A DNA stretch of 64,000 nucleotides from Brevibacillus choshinensis (GTDB lineage Bacteria > Bacillota > Bacilli > Brevibacillales > Brevibacillaceae), in NCBI RefSeq assembly GCF_001420695.1, contig NZ_LJJB01000007.1, positions 767,890 to 831,889 of the forward strand. Direction: 5' to 3'. The notes beneath the pieces were generated by a model. The model saw nothing but the letters and a program-made list of their open reading frames with translations. It had not been told where the DNA came from and made no database searches. This document shows, piece after piece, positions 51,642-62,763 of this stretch (position 1 is its first letter; each line of letters opens with the position of its first letter). Both the position numbers and the translations under genes were made by a program.

Positions 51642-51927
51642 ATGAAAACATCCACAAAGAAATGGAATCGATTATGCAAAGGTGGTTGGGTAGGACTTCT
51701 GTTTGCGCTTATGGTACTAGTGAGCGTGTGGCACGCCTGCATCCACAGGACATGAGGCAGAGCTGGTAAACGTATCCGCGATTCAAAACAAAAGGCTGAT
51801 GGTCCTGCCATTGTTTACAGCAGCGGAAAGCGTTCGTTCACCGATTGCGTTGAAAATTCTGGCAGAAGGGGTCAGCGAGCAGCACTCGCTTGACGGTCAT
51901 TGCAAAAAAATATCCGTGAACGTGTAA
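51642..51927 (+). pseudogene. Frameshifted lipoprotein gene
   Basis: ATG 51642 (GGAG 11 bases upstream) begins a lysine-rich signal peptide that stops after 37 codons (TGA at 51753). Switching to the +1 frame at about 51725-51727 gives a lipobox-type LVS[A]C, where the Ala requires two missing bases, followed by CGTPASTGHEAELVNVSAI and onward to a TAA at 51925-51927. One GC lost from an AGCGCGTGT stretch would explain it. Restored, the protein is a 95-residue lipoprotein. The second half has no visible domain. Further frame loss is possible after 51900, where another frame looks open (IRERVTNDHQLHLTSKK). It could be a sequencing error instead of decay. Confidence 0.65.
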
Positions 51928-51984
51928 CAAATGATCATCAGCTGCATCTAACCAGTAAGAAACCAAGCAGAGGAGGACGCGCAC

Positions 51985-52533
51985 GTGGAGAAATTGCAAC
52001 CCACAGACGATGCCGCATTTGAACAAATCATGCGGGAGTACGGGACGCGTGTGCTTCGACTGGTGACGTTTCTGGTCAAGGATCGGAACGTGGCTGAAGA
52101 TCTCACCCAAGATGTATTTGTGAAAGTATATCGCCATCTGCCTCGGTTTCGCAAAGAGAGCAGTATCCATACGTGGATATACCGGATCGCTGTCAATGAG
52201 TGCAAAGGGCATTTGCGTTCATGGGCTTTTCGCCAGATCCTGCCACGCTCTTGGATCAAACGGGACTCTAATGTCTCTACAGAACAAATCGTGATGCATC
52301 AGTCAGAGAGAGATGAACTGGTTATGCAGGTACAAAATCTTCCCTCGATGTACCGTCAAGTGATCGTTCTTCATTATTATGCGGACTTATCCATTGCAGA
52401 GGTGGCAAACGTCTTATCTGTGTCAGAGGGTACGGTGCGGACACGATTGCATCGGGCCAGGCAGCATTTGAAGAAGCAACTGGGAGAGGAGGGTGATTGG
52501 GAATGGACGAGAACAAGTGGGTCGAACAATTAA
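51985..52533 (+). CDS. ECF RNA polymerase sigma factor (second in the window)
   Basis: 182 residues. Region 2: RNVAEDLTQDVFVKVYRHLPRFRKESSIHTWIYRIAVNECKGHLRSW; region 4: LPSMYRQVIVLHYYADLSIAEVANVLSVSEGTVRTRLHRARQHLKKQL. GTG start with GAGGAGG 8 bases before. It overlaps the next gene by 31 bases, the usual sigma/anti-sigma coupling. It lies just after the frameshifted lipoprotein gene on the same strand. Confidence 0.95.
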   Translation: MEKLQPTDDAAFEQIMREYGTRVLRLVTFLVKDRNVAEDLTQDVFVKVYRHLPRFRKESSIHTWIYRIAVNECKGHLRSWAFRQILPRSWIKRDSNVSTEQIVMHQSERDELVMQVQNLPSMYRQVIVLHYYADLSIAEVANVLSVSEGTVRTRLHRARQHLKKQLGEEGDWEWTRTSGSNN

Positions 52534-53492
52534 AGGAGCGGGCAGATGAAACGGTTTTTCGTGATGTCCACTTTACGCGTGCCATGGAAGAGAATGTCAG
52601 GCTTACGATCAGTCGGCGCTCGAGATTTCTCACTAGCTGGCATCGCCTAGCTATTCCTGTCGCTACCTTCCTAGTGCTCGTCATCCTATGGCAAACATGG
52701 CCCGTGCAAAGTCCATCGGGGCAACAGCATGCAGCGATACCTACGAAGCCTGCACCTGACTTGTTACCAGGGGGCGCGTTGGAAGTGCCAGTACTCTGGA
52801 AGCCGTCTCCACGTACGGAAACCGTGTACGATAACCAGCCCTTTAGCTACGTCGGTGAGAAGCCAGTGAGGATCGTGACCGATGAGACCGGCTTTTATGA
52901 AGGGCAGCAACAGCGCGTATTTTGGTTACTTGATGCGAGCCAGGCGACAAAGGTCGAGGTGGTTGGCTACAGTAGTGACGGGGAGCGGTTGTCGCTTGGA
53001 ACATATCAGGTAAGTGGGCCGTTATTTGATGCACAGGGTCACTTTCCGTCTGGTATTACGTTACCGGAGCCGGGCATCTGGAAGCTGCAGGTGCTCGCAA
53101 ATGGAAAACATCTGGGGCAAGTGTTTGTAGAGGTGAAAGCGGGCATTTCTCCGACCAATCGAGAAATGGTGGAGCCAATCATTCGCACATACCTTGAGAC
53201 AGAGGGGTCCAAACTGGGGGGACTCGGAGATGACCGGGAAGTGACGATCGAGCTATTGGGAGTCGAAGCCCCCGATGCTGCAAGACGAAACGTATATGCG
53301 TGGGTAAAAATATTGAGCAAGGATCCGCTACTGTCGTCAGGAGTTAGTGCACCTATGGCGTTTGAGATTACCTACAACGGAAACGAGTACAAGGTTACGA
53401 AATTCCAGATGCCAGAAGACGGCAACCGTTATCAAAGCAGTTTGCAAAAGATGTTCCCGCAAAAGGTGCTGGAACGGCTTCATTCTCGCTAA
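52503..53492 (+). CDS. Membrane regulator paired with the ECF sigma factor (probable anti-sigma)
   Basis: 329 residues. Short N-terminal cytoplasmic part (about 1-45), one membrane helix near 47-65 (LAIPVATFLVLVILW), then a large extracytoplasmic region: an all-beta stretch rich in VGYSSDGE/PGIWKLQVLANGKHLG, resembling DUF4871-type beta domains, and an acidic C-terminal part. The topology is that of anti-sigma factors sensing an external signal; no zinc motif is present. The call is from operon overlap and topology. ATG 52503 has GGAGG 10 bases before; TTG 52497 is possible. Confidence 0.82.
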   Translation: MDENKWVEQLKERADETVFRDVHFTRAMEENVRLTISRRSRFLTSWHRLAIPVATFLVLVILWQTWPVQSPSGQQHAAIPTKPAPDLLPGGALEVPVLWKPSPRTETVYDNQPFSYVGEKPVRIVTDETGFYEGQQQRVFWLLDASQATKVEVVGYSSDGERLSLGTYQVSGPLFDAQGHFPSGITLPEPGIWKLQVLANGKHLGQVFVEVKAGISPTNREMVEPIIRTYLETEGSKLGGLGDDREVTIELLGVEAPDAARRNVYAWVKILSKDPLLSSGVSAPMAFEITYNGNEYKVTKFQMPEDGNRYQSSLQKMFPQKVLERLHSR

Positions 53493-53507
53493 CAATAGCT
53501 GCATATG

Positions 53508-53538
53508 AAAAAACGGACCACTTCTAATGGTCCGTTTT
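53508..53538. terminator. Bidirectional terminator
   Basis: AAAACGGACCA / TGGTCCGTTTT stem with a CTTCTAA loop between two convergent genes. Confidence 0.9.
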
Positions 53539-53543
53539 ACTGT

Positions 53544-54410
53544 TTATCCGAATATTTGAGCCCCGATCCCAAAATAGTGGCCGGAACGTGGTGGCAAGCT
53601 GTTTGCACGTGCAATCATGACTGGAGGCTGGCTCGCCTTTTCAAATTCGTTTTGTGCAAGAAAGCGCAGGAAGTCTTCCTGTCCATCTGGTACATCGATT
53701 CGAATATGACCTTCATGTCCTTCCGTTAATTTGCAGAGCAGACTCGTTGCTTCGGCAGAATTTCGTGCCACAATAGGGCCAGCTACGAGGTTTATCGGAC
53801 CTTGTACCGCAAAGCCAAAGCCAACGATGGTACCCTCTTGATCTTTGATGACCAAACAAGTCTTTGCCTGCTGCATGCGTGTATACAAAAAGGCGGAGCG
53901 TTTGCTTCCCACCGCCAGAGCGTCCAATTCGATGGCAGCAGTCAGGTCACTTTCTTTCATAGGCACGATGTCAACGAATTCAGAAGCAGGCTCGTTAGTC
54001 AGTGGGGAAACGTTTTTTCTGATCGATTTGTGAATGGTATCTACTGTTACGAAGCCCATGCTTTCATATAAAGGCTGGCCCTCTTTTGTGGCAATCAGCA
54101 TGATTGCGGAGTCGAGCGGGACGGCTTCCATGCATGCTTTCATGAGCGAACGCCCCAGACCTAGGCCTCTGCAGGAGGAATGGACAATAACCATTCCGAT
54201 GGTCGCGAGTTGATCTTCATAGGGAATGACAGCCGCGCAGGAGACGAGCTGGTTGGCTTCGTTTTTGTGCCCATACACGGTACCGATTGCGAGGACGGTG
54301 CGTAGTTCTTCTGCGTTGTAATCCCATTCAACGGACGAAGATAACTCGATCAGTCCGGGGATGTCTAGCTCGGATAATACGTGCAGGAGAGGGATAGTTT
54401 GATTCAACAT
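53544..54410 (-). CDS. GNAT N-acetyltransferase with C-terminal accessory domain
   Basis: 288 residues. N-terminal GNAT fold with the acetyl-CoA loop VHSSCRGLGLGRSLMKA (R/Q-x-x-G-x-G) and YESMGF; the C-terminal half matches the Acetyltransf_18/YitH-type extension (AFLYTRMQQAKTCLVIKDQEGTIVGFGF). The acceptor is unknown. AAGGAGG lies 9 bases before ATG 54410. It is divergent from lepA, with 276 bases between, which hold both promoters and nothing else I can name. Confidence 0.85.
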   Translation of the reverse strand: MLNQTIPLLHVLSELDIPGLIELSSSVEWDYNAEELRTVLAIGTVYGHKNEANQLVSCAAVIPYEDQLATIGMVIVHSSCRGLGLGRSLMKACMEAVPLDSAIMLIATKEGQPLYESMGFVTVDTIHKSIRKNVSPLTNEPASEFVDIVPMKESDLTAAIELDALAVGSKRSAFLYTRMQQAKTCLVIKDQEGTIVGFGFAVQGPINLVAGPIVARNSAEATSLLCKLTEGHEGHIRIDVPDGQEDFLRFLAQNEFEKASQPPVMIARANSLPPRSGHYFGIGAQIFG

Positions 54411-54581
54411 CTAGGTAGCCTCCTTGACGAAAACGTTTGACGATAGGCGCTTCATGGCTCGTACCATCTTACGCCTTGCTTCTGTAAGCCGAAGCTCTGC
54501 CTTGAACATATCCTATTCCACTCTAACACAGGAAATAATTGGAGGCGATACGAAAAGCGGCGAATGCCTGATTCTCTTTGG

Positions 54582-54611
54582 TTGCGCCATATGTCATGCG
54601 TTTGATATAAT
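54582..54611 (+). promoter_or_regulatory. Promoter for lepA
   Basis: TTGCGC (54582-54587), 18 bases and a perfect TATAAT (54606-54611); ATG lies 76 bases later. Confidence 0.6.
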
Positions 54612-54686
54612 TAACGTTAGTGTATTTTTTGTGAACCGCAATCCGGAACGAGTGAATGGATTCGCGTGGGAGGGAACGAACAACAC

Positions 54687-56504
54687 ATGGATCGCCGTGA
54701 AAGACAGAAAAGGATTCGAAATTTTTCCATCATCGCCCACATTGACCACGGGAAGTCTACGCTGGCTGACCGTATTTTGGAATTGACCGGTGCGCTCACA
54801 GCACGTGAGATGGAAGCCCAGTTTCTGGATACGATGGAGCTGGAAAAAGAGCGCGGTATTACGATCAAGCTGAATGCCGTGCGTTTGAACTATAAAGCGG
54901 ATGACGGGGAGGAATACATCCTCCACCTGATCGATACCCCTGGACACGTCGACTTTACGTACGAGGTTTCCCGCAGCCTAGCTGCTTGTGAAGGGGCTAT
55001 TCTCGTAGTGGACGCAGCGCAAGGGATCGAAGCACAGACGCTGGCAAACGTTTACTTGGCGCTGGATAGTAATCTGGAGATCATTCCAGTCATTAACAAG
55101 ATCGACTTGCCTAGCGCGGAGCCAGAGCGCGTCAAGCAAGAGGTAGAGGATGTTATCGGGCTGGATGCCAGCGAAGCAGTTCTTACCTCTGCCAAAGCAG
55201 GAATCGGGATTAAAGAAGTGCTCGAAGCGGTGGTGCAAAAAGTACCGGCGCCAGAGGGAGATCCAGACGCTCCATTGCAAGCATTGATTTTTGACTCCTA
55301 TTTCGATGCCTACCGTGGCGTAATTGCCTCGATCCGAGTGGTCAACGGTACCTTGCGAAAAGGTATGAAAATCAAGATGATGGCGACAGGCAAGTCATTC
55401 GAGGTTACCGAAATCGGGACTTCTACTCCGCGCCAGACGCAAGTAGAAGAGTTGACCGTCGGAGATGTAGGCTACGTGGCAGCTTCCATTAAAACGGTGG
55501 GAGATACCAGCGTGGGGGACACCATCACAGATGCGAGCCGTCCTGCTTCCGTGCCGCTGCCAGGTTACCGCAAGATCAACCCGATGGTATTCTGTGGTCT
55601 GTACCCAATCGAAACGAACGAGTACAACGACCTTCGTGAAGCATTGGAGAAATTGCAGCTGAACGATGCTTCGCTGCAGTTTGAACCTGAGACATCACAG
55701 GCTCTCGGATTTGGCTTCCGTTGTGGTTTCCTCGGATTGTTGCACATGGAAATCATTCAGGAGCGCATTGAGCGCGAATTCAACATCAACCTGATCACGA
55801 CTGCACCGAGCGTTATTTACCGTATTACGAGAACAAACGGTGAAGTTTTCGAGATCGACAACCCGTCGAAGATGCCGGATGCACAGAAGATCGAGACCAT
55901 CGAAGAGCCTTATGTTCTCTCCACTGTCATGGTGCCGAAAGAATATGTGGGTGACGTGATGCAGCTGTGCCAAGGCAAGCGTGGCGATTTCCTCGACATG
56001 CAGTACATGGGTGAAAACCGCGTACAACTCAAATACGATATGCCTTTGTCTGAGATCGTCTACGACTTCTTCGATCTGTTGAAGTCCAGCACACGTGGTT
56101 ATGCTTCCTTTGACTACGAATTGGCTGGCTACAAACCATCCAAGCTGGTGAAAATGGATATTCTGCTGAACAGTGAGATGGTGGATGCCCTGTCGTTCAT
56201 CGTACACAAAGATACCGCTTATGCTCGCGGAAAAGTCATTTGCGAAAAGCTGAAGGAACTCATTCCACGTCAGCAATTCGAAGTGCCGATCCAGGCGACC
56301 ATTGGGCAAAAGGTCGTAGCGCGTGAGACGATCAGCGCTCTGCGTAAAAACGTACTTGCCAAGTGCTATGGCGGGGACATTTCGCGGAAACGCAAACTCC
56401 TCGAAAAGCAAAAAGAAGGGAAGAAGCGCATGAAATCTGTCGGTTCCGTCGAGGTTCCACAGGAAGCCTTCATGGCAGTTCTGCGCATGGATGATAAGAA
56501 GTAG
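54687..56504 (+). CDS. lepA: Elongation factor 4 (LepA)
   Basis: 605 residues. G1 AHIDHGKS, G3 DTPGHVDF, G4 NKID, then EF-G-like domains II-V and the LepA-specific C-terminal domain ending in [16 protein letters not shown]. It back-translocates or rescues ribosomes. GGAGGG lies 12 bases before ATG 54687; the GTG at 54666 is inside the ribosome site. In Bacillus it follows yqxA directly, here it has its own promoter. Confidence 0.98.
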   Translation: MDRRERQKRIRNFSIIAHIDHGKSTLADRILELTGALTAREMEAQFLDTMELEKERGITIKLNAVRLNYKADDGEEYILHLIDTPGHVDFTYEVSRSLAACEGAILVVDAAQGIEAQTLANVYLALDSNLEIIPVINKIDLPSAEPERVKQEVEDVIGLDASEAVLTSAKAGIGIKEVLEAVVQKVPAPEGDPDAPLQALIFDSYFDAYRGVIASIRVVNGTLRKGMKIKMMATGKSFEVTEIGTSTPRQTQVEELTVGDVGYVAASIKTVGDTSVGDTITDASRPASVPLPGYRKINPMVFCGLYPIETNEYNDLREALEKLQLNDASLQFEPETSQALGFGFRCGFLGLLHMEIIQERIEREFNINLITTAPSVIYRITRTNGEVFEIDNPSKMPDAQKIETIEEPYVLSTVMVPKEYVGDVMQLCQGKRGDFLDMQYMGENRVQLKYDMPLSEIVYDFFDLLKSSTRGYASFDYELAGYKPSKLVKMDILLNSEMVDALSFIVHKDTAYARGKVICEKLKELIPRQQFEVPIQATIGQKVVARETISALRKNVLAKCYGGDISRKRKLLEKQKEGKKRMKSVGSVEVPQEAFMAVLRMDDKK

Positions 56505-56564
56505 GCCTGACCATGTGTCAGGTCTTTTCCATTCTATATTCAGGAAAAAAGGAGGGAAAGGGAC

Positions 56565-57707
56565 ATGATGCCACAATCGGTTTACATCCACATTCCCTTT
56601 TGCACAAATAAATGCTTTTATTGTGACTTCAACTCGTTTGTGACGAACAATCCACAGCTGGTATGGGATTATCTCGAGGCATTGAAAAAGGAAATGGAAC
56701 GGACCTTCGCGAGCCAACCACCAGAGCGTGTCAAGACGATCTTTGTGGGCGGGGGCACACCGACGTTCCTGGATCATGCACAAATGCGGATGTTTTTGGA
56801 GACCGTGCGGGACAACCTCGCACAGTACTGGACGCCGGATATCGAGTTTACGATGGAAGCGAATCCGGGTACGACTGATGAAGAGAAGCTTCGCATCATG
56901 CGAGAACTCGGTGTGAATCGACTAAGCTTTGGGGTGCAGTCCTTTGACAATGCCCTGCTGAAGAGGCTCGGACGGATTCATGATACGGATGATGTCTACC
57001 GTAGCATCGAGAATGCGCGGAATGTCGGCTTTGAAAACATCACGATCGACCTGATGTTCGGCTTGCCAGATCAAACGATGGATATATTCCGTGAGACACT
57101 TCAAAAGGCATTCGCTTTGGGAACGACTCATTTTTCCGCTTACAGTTTGAAAGTAGAAGAAAATACGCTCTTCCATACCCTGTATCAAAAAGATCAGCTC
57201 CCGTTACCTTCTGAGGACACTGAGCTTGCGATGTACATGCTTTTGATCGAGGAAATGGAGAAGCACGGCTTCCAGCAGTATGAGATCAGCAATTTCGCAA
57301 AAAAGGGTTTTGAAAGCAAACATAATAAAACCTATTGGCTCAATGACGAATACTATGGTTTGGGTGCAGGTGCCCACGGCTATGTGGGTGGAGAAAGACA
57401 TGTAAATGCTGGCCCGCTTGCTGTCTATATGCAAATGAGCAAGGAAGGTCAACCAAGGGTCGAGCAGTTCGCCGTTCCGCGCGAGGATGCGATGGAAGAA
57501 CAGATGATCCTTGGCCTGCGATTGCGAGAAGGAGTAGATACGGCGAAGTTCACTGAGCGATTTGGCGTATCCGTACATGAAGTCTTTGGGAACATAATAA
57601 AAGAAGAGTTGGCTAAAGGGATGCTGGAAGAGCAGGAAGGGCATCTCCGTTTGACCAAGAAAGGTCTTCCGCTTGGCAACGAAGTCTTTGCTCGGTTTTT
57701 GCGCTAG
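56565..57707 (+). CDS. hemW: Radical SAM heme chaperone HemW (HemN-like)
   Basis: 380 residues. The radical SAM cluster motif CTNKCFYCDF (C-x3-C-x2-C) is near residue 15 and a GGGTPTFL glycine-rich loop follows. In HemN itself two extra Cys are conserved; the HemW group keeps a heme-binding His instead. It was formerly called oxygen-independent coproporphyrinogen oxidase in Bacilli. AAGGAGGGAAAGGG precedes ATG. The gene follows lepA by 60 bases, the same pairing as in B. subtilis. Confidence 0.95.
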   Translation: MMPQSVYIHIPFCTNKCFYCDFNSFVTNNPQLVWDYLEALKKEMERTFASQPPERVKTIFVGGGTPTFLDHAQMRMFLETVRDNLAQYWTPDIEFTMEANPGTTDEEKLRIMRELGVNRLSFGVQSFDNALLKRLGRIHDTDDVYRSIENARNVGFENITIDLMFGLPDQTMDIFRETLQKAFALGTTHFSAYSLKVEENTLFHTLYQKDQLPLPSEDTELAMYMLLIEEMEKHGFQQYEISNFAKKGFESKHNKTYWLNDEYYGLGAGAHGYVGGERHVNAGPLAVYMQMSKEGQPRVEQFAVPREDAMEEQMILGLRLREGVDTAKFTERFGVSVHEVFGNIIKEELAKGMLEEQEGHLRLTKKGLPLGNEVFARFLR

Positions 57708-57749
57708 CGCAAGGAGAACTAGCGAATTTTGTGCCATTTTGAACGTATA

Positions 57750-57835
57750 GGAATTTATAAGTATTCCGGAGCACATGAAAACTTTCCGCTAAAACGCGGT
57801 CGCGCTTCCCTGAGGAGGCCTCGGTATAGGTTTTC
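57750..57835. repeat. Structured intergenic element before the heat-shock promoter
   Basis: In the 242-base gap hemW-hrcA: GGAAT...ATTCC (57750-57767), then GAAAAC (57777-57782) and GTTTTC (57830-57835) flank two small hairpins, CCGC/GCGG (57786-57799) and CCTGAGG/CCTCGG (57809-57824). The opening TAGGAATTTA-AAG resembles 31000-31013. It may be a dispersed palindromic element or a folded untranslated region. Confidence 0.4.
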
Positions 57836-57859
57836 TTACGGCGGAACACACGAACTCCG

Positions 57860-57888
57860 TTGACAAATCCTTCTACTATTGATACCTT
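57860..57888 (+). promoter_or_regulatory. Sigma-A promoter of the heat-shock operon
   Basis: Perfect TTGACA (57860-57865), 17 bases, TACCTT (57883-57888), directly before CIRCE. Confidence 0.75.
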
Positions 57889-57899
57889 AGTAAATAGAA

Positions 57900-57926
57900 T
57901 TAGCACTCGATCGAGATGAGTGCTAA
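57900..57926 (+). promoter_or_regulatory. hrcA: CIRCE operator (HrcA binding site)
   Basis: TTAGCACTC-N9-GAGTGCTAA, an exact match to the CIRCE consensus, located between promoter and hrcA. Confidence 0.97.
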
Positions 57927-57949
57927 CAACAGGGAGGCGAGCGACATTT

Positions 57950-58978
57950 ATGTTATCTGACCGTCAACAATTGATCTTGAATGCGATTGTCGATAATTAC
58001 ATTCATTCTGCCGAACCTGTTGGCTCCCGCACCATTTCCAAACGGGAAGACATCGGTTTTTCATCAGCGACCATACGCAACGAGATGTCCGACTTGGAGG
58101 AGTTGGGGTTTCTCGAACAGCCTCATACTTCGGCGGGACGCGTTCCTTCTACCAAAGGATATCGTTTTTACGTCGACAATCTGATTCAACCACACCTTTT
58201 GGATGAAGGCGAATTGGGTAAACTGAAACAGTTGTTTGCCGAGCGTATTCTACAAGCTGAACAAGTGGTAGAGTACACCGCTCAGATACTCTCCCAGTTG
58301 ACGAATTATACAGCAGTCGTCTTGGGACCAGAGATATTTGAGCATCGGTTAAAACATATACAAATCGTTCCTCTTAACGACAAGGAGGCAGTGGCCATCG
58401 TGGTCACCCATACCGGTCGCGTGGAAAACAAGATGATTGCTTTGCCAGATGGCATAGGAGCAACAGAGATCGAGCGTCTCGTAAACCTGCTCAACAGCAA
58501 GCTTTCCGACGTGCCGTTATGGCAATTACGCCAGCGCTTGTATCATGAGATTTCGGGAGAGATGCGCCGTCATGCGGAGCAATATGAGGAAATGCTGAAC
58601 CTCCTCGATCAATCCCTGATCCAGCAAGAAGAGGATCGAGTGTATTTACGCGGTGCGACCAAGATTCTGAATCAGCCGGAGTTCCGTGATGTCGATAAGG
58701 TAAAGGATATATTGGAGCTCTTGGAGCGCAATGATCAGCTTCTTCATCTATTTGGCATGCCAGCAGATGGACTCACGGTGCGCATCGGTCAGGAAAACCA
58801 GCTAGACGCGATTAAGCAATGCAGTATCATTACTACCTCTTATTCTCTTGGAGGCAAGCCTGTAGGGATGGTAGGGATACTTGGCCCGACCCGAATGGAA
58901 TACGGTAGAGTCATTACCGTTCTTAACTATTTGGCAGAAGGCTTATCGCGCATGCTGACTTCGCAGTTTGAGAAATAA
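57950..58978 (+). CDS. hrcA: Heat-shock repressor HrcA
   Basis: 342 residues. An N-terminal winged helix (SDRQQLILNAIVDNYIHSAEPVGSRTISKR) is followed by the GAF-like dimer domain with GPTRMEYGRVI near the end. It binds CIRCE and represses this operon when GroEL-supported. GGAGG lies 12 bases before ATG 57950. grpE follows with no gap. Confidence 0.97.
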   Translation: MLSDRQQLILNAIVDNYIHSAEPVGSRTISKREDIGFSSATIRNEMSDLEELGFLEQPHTSAGRVPSTKGYRFYVDNLIQPHLLDEGELGKLKQLFAERILQAEQVVEYTAQILSQLTNYTAVVLGPEIFEHRLKHIQIVPLNDKEAVAIVVTHTGRVENKMIALPDGIGATEIERLVNLLNSKLSDVPLWQLRQRLYHEISGEMRRHAEQYEEMLNLLDQSLIQQEEDRVYLRGATKILNQPEFRDVDKVKDILELLERNDQLLHLFGMPADGLTVRIGQENQLDAIKQCSIITTSYSLGGKPVGMVGILGPTRMEYGRVITVLNYLAEGLSRMLTSQFEK

Positions 58979-59035
58979 ATGGATGGAAAGGCTCCAGGAC
59001 TACTAGCCGGAGCTGAGCCGCAGGAGGTATCGACG

Positions 59036-59575
59036 TTGAGCGAAGAAAAATTGACGCAAGACCCGAATGCTGAAGAGGAGCAAACAGAAGCAGCAGATCA
59101 GCAGAGCTCCGCAGATGTGAACTGGGAACAGGAGGCTGGCCATTGGAAGGCCCAGGCAGAAGACCATCAAAACAAGATGCTTCGTGCCATGGCAGACATG
59201 GATAACCTCAGAAGACGTGTTCGCAAGGAACAGGAAGACTTGGCTAAATACGCTTCCCAAAAAGTAGTGGAAGAGCTGCTGCCGATCCTGGACAACTTTG
59301 AGCGCGCACTCGCGGCTGACAAGGAAGCGATGACGCTGGAATCCTTGTTGACCGGTGTAGACATGGTATATCGCCAAATGGTGCAAGTCTTTGATAAAGA
59401 AGGCTTGGCTGCGATCCAGGCAAAAGGTCAACCTTTTGATCCCCATGTTCACCAAGCAGTGATGCAAACACAAGATCCGGAGTTTGATTCCGGAGTAGTA
59501 GTGGAAGAGCTGCAAAAAGGCTACATGTTTAAAGATCGCGTCGTTCGTCCGGCGATGGTCAAAGTAAACGAGTAA
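59036..59575 (+). CDS. grpE: DnaK nucleotide exchange factor GrpE
   Basis: 179 residues starting at TTG 59036, which has a perfect AGGAGG (59022-59027) 8 bases before it. An ATG at 58979, one base after the hrcA stop, would add 19 residues and lacks a good site. The acidic disordered N-terminus, long coiled coil (KAQAEDHQNKMLRAMADMDNLRRRVRKEQED) and C-terminal beta wing (GYMFKDRVVRPAMVKV) are standard. It releases ADP from DnaK. Confidence 0.96.
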   Translation: MSEEKLTQDPNAEEEQTEAADQQSSADVNWEQEAGHWKAQAEDHQNKMLRAMADMDNLRRRVRKEQEDLAKYASQKVVEELLPILDNFERALAADKEAMTLESLLTGVDMVYRQMVQVFDKEGLAAIQAKGQPFDPHVHQAVMQTQDPEFDSGVVVEELQKGYMFKDRVVRPAMVKVNE

Positions 59576-59604
59576 GATCCATTATTCTATTAAATAGACA
59601 GTGA

Positions 59605-61458
<1,854 letters not shown>

Positions 61459-61473
61459 TCACGTTGGCCCAAG

Positions 61474-61511
61474 AAAGTCAAAGTCACGGAATGCTGACTT
61501 TGACTTTTTTT
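61474..61511 (+). terminator. Intrinsic terminator between dnaK and dnaJ
   Basis: AAAGTCAAAGTCA / TGACTTTGACTTT, a 13-bp perfect stem with an 8-base loop and T-run. It is expected to lower dnaJ transcription unless read through. Confidence 0.92.
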
Positions 61512-61565
61512 CAAGTCTGTCACATGCTATGATAACAGTTGACTGTCATGGGAGTGATTTAGGAG

Positions 61566-62693
61566 ATGAAACGCGATTTCTATGAGGTATTGGGAGTCGG
61601 CAAGGAAGCGGATGCGGATGAGATCAAGAAAGCATACCGCAAGCTGGCGCGCCAGTACCATCCGGATGTAAATAAAGCCGCTGACGCGGAAGAGAAGTTC
61701 AAGGAAGTAAAAGAAGCGTACGATGTTTTGTCTGAGCCGCAAAAGCGTGCACAGTACGATCGTTTCGGACATCAAGATCCAAACCAGGGATTTGGTGGCG
61801 GTGGTTTTGATGGTTCTGGAATGGGCGGATTCGGTGACATCTTTGATATGTTTTTCGGCGGTGGTGGCAGAAGGGCGAATCCGAATGCGCCGCGTAAAGG
61901 CTCCGACCTGCAATTTGGCTTGAGCATTGATTTTACAGAGGCTGTCTTTGGGAAAGAAACCGATGTGGAAATTCCCAAGGAAGCAGAGTGCGATACATGC
62001 CATGGCTCAGGCGCAAAACCTGGAACAGGAGTAGAAACGTGTAGGACTTGTAGCGGTACCGGACAACAAGAAGTGGCGGCGAATACGCCATTTGGACGGA
62101 TTGTGAACCGACGCGTTTGTACGACGTGTGAAGGAAAAGGGAAAGTCTACAAGGAAAAATGCGTGTCCTGCAAAGGCAGCGGACGTGTCAAAGTGCGCCG
62201 TAAAATTCATCTCAACATCCCTGCTGGTGTGGATGACGGAGCACAACTTCGCGTAACGGGTGAAGGCGAACCAGGTGTAAACGGTGGCCCTCCTGGCGAT
62301 CTGTACGTTGTATTGCGTGTGAAGAACCACGAGTTTTTCGAGCGCGAAGGAAATGATATCTACTGTGAGGTACCGCTGACGTATGCTCAGGCTGCGCTGG
62401 GCGATGAGATCGAAGTGCCAACGGTAGACGGTCGTGTAAAGCTGAAGATTCCTTCAGGGACACAGACCGAAACGTTTTTCCGTCTGCGGGGGAAAGGTGT
62501 CCCTCATCTGCGAGGAAATGGACGCGGCGATCAGCACGTCAAAGTGCGCGTGATTACCCCGACCAAGCTGAGCGACAAGCAACGAGAGCTGTTGCGAGAG
62601 CTGGCTGAATTGTCGGGTGAAAAGCCAGGGCAGCACGGCGGCGAAGACGAAGGTTTTTTTGAAAAAATGAAACGGGCATTCCGCGGCGAATAA
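61566..62693 (+). CDS. dnaJ: Co-chaperone DnaJ
   Basis: 375 residues. J domain with the HPD triplet (YHPDVNK), Gly/Phe region ([17 protein letters not shown]), four CxxCxGxG zinc repeats ([32 protein letters not shown]) and the substrate-binding C-terminal domain. It loads clients on DnaK. GGGAG lies 11 bases before ATG. prmA follows after 70 bases. Confidence 0.98.
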   Translation: MKRDFYEVLGVGKEADADEIKKAYRKLARQYHPDVNKAADAEEKFKEVKEAYDVLSEPQKRAQYDRFGHQDPNQGFGGGGFDGSGMGGFGDIFDMFFGGGGRRANPNAPRKGSDLQFGLSIDFTEAVFGKETDVEIPKEAECDTCHGSGAKPGTGVETCRTCSGTGQQEVAANTPFGRIVNRRVCTTCEGKGKVYKEKCVSCKGSGRVKVRRKIHLNIPAGVDDGAQLRVTGEGEPGVNGGPPGDLYVVLRVKNHEFFEREGNDIYCEVPLTYAQAALGDEIEVPTVDGRVKLKIPSGTQTETFFRLRGKGVPHLRGNGRGDQHVKVRVITPTKLSDKQRELLRELAELSGEKPGQHGGEDEGFFEKMKRAFRGE

Positions 62694-62763
62694 CTTCCGC
62701 GGCTTTGTCCGGTTTTCTTACAGCTTTGTTTACTAGGGAGCATACGTGGGGAGTGGTAGATTC

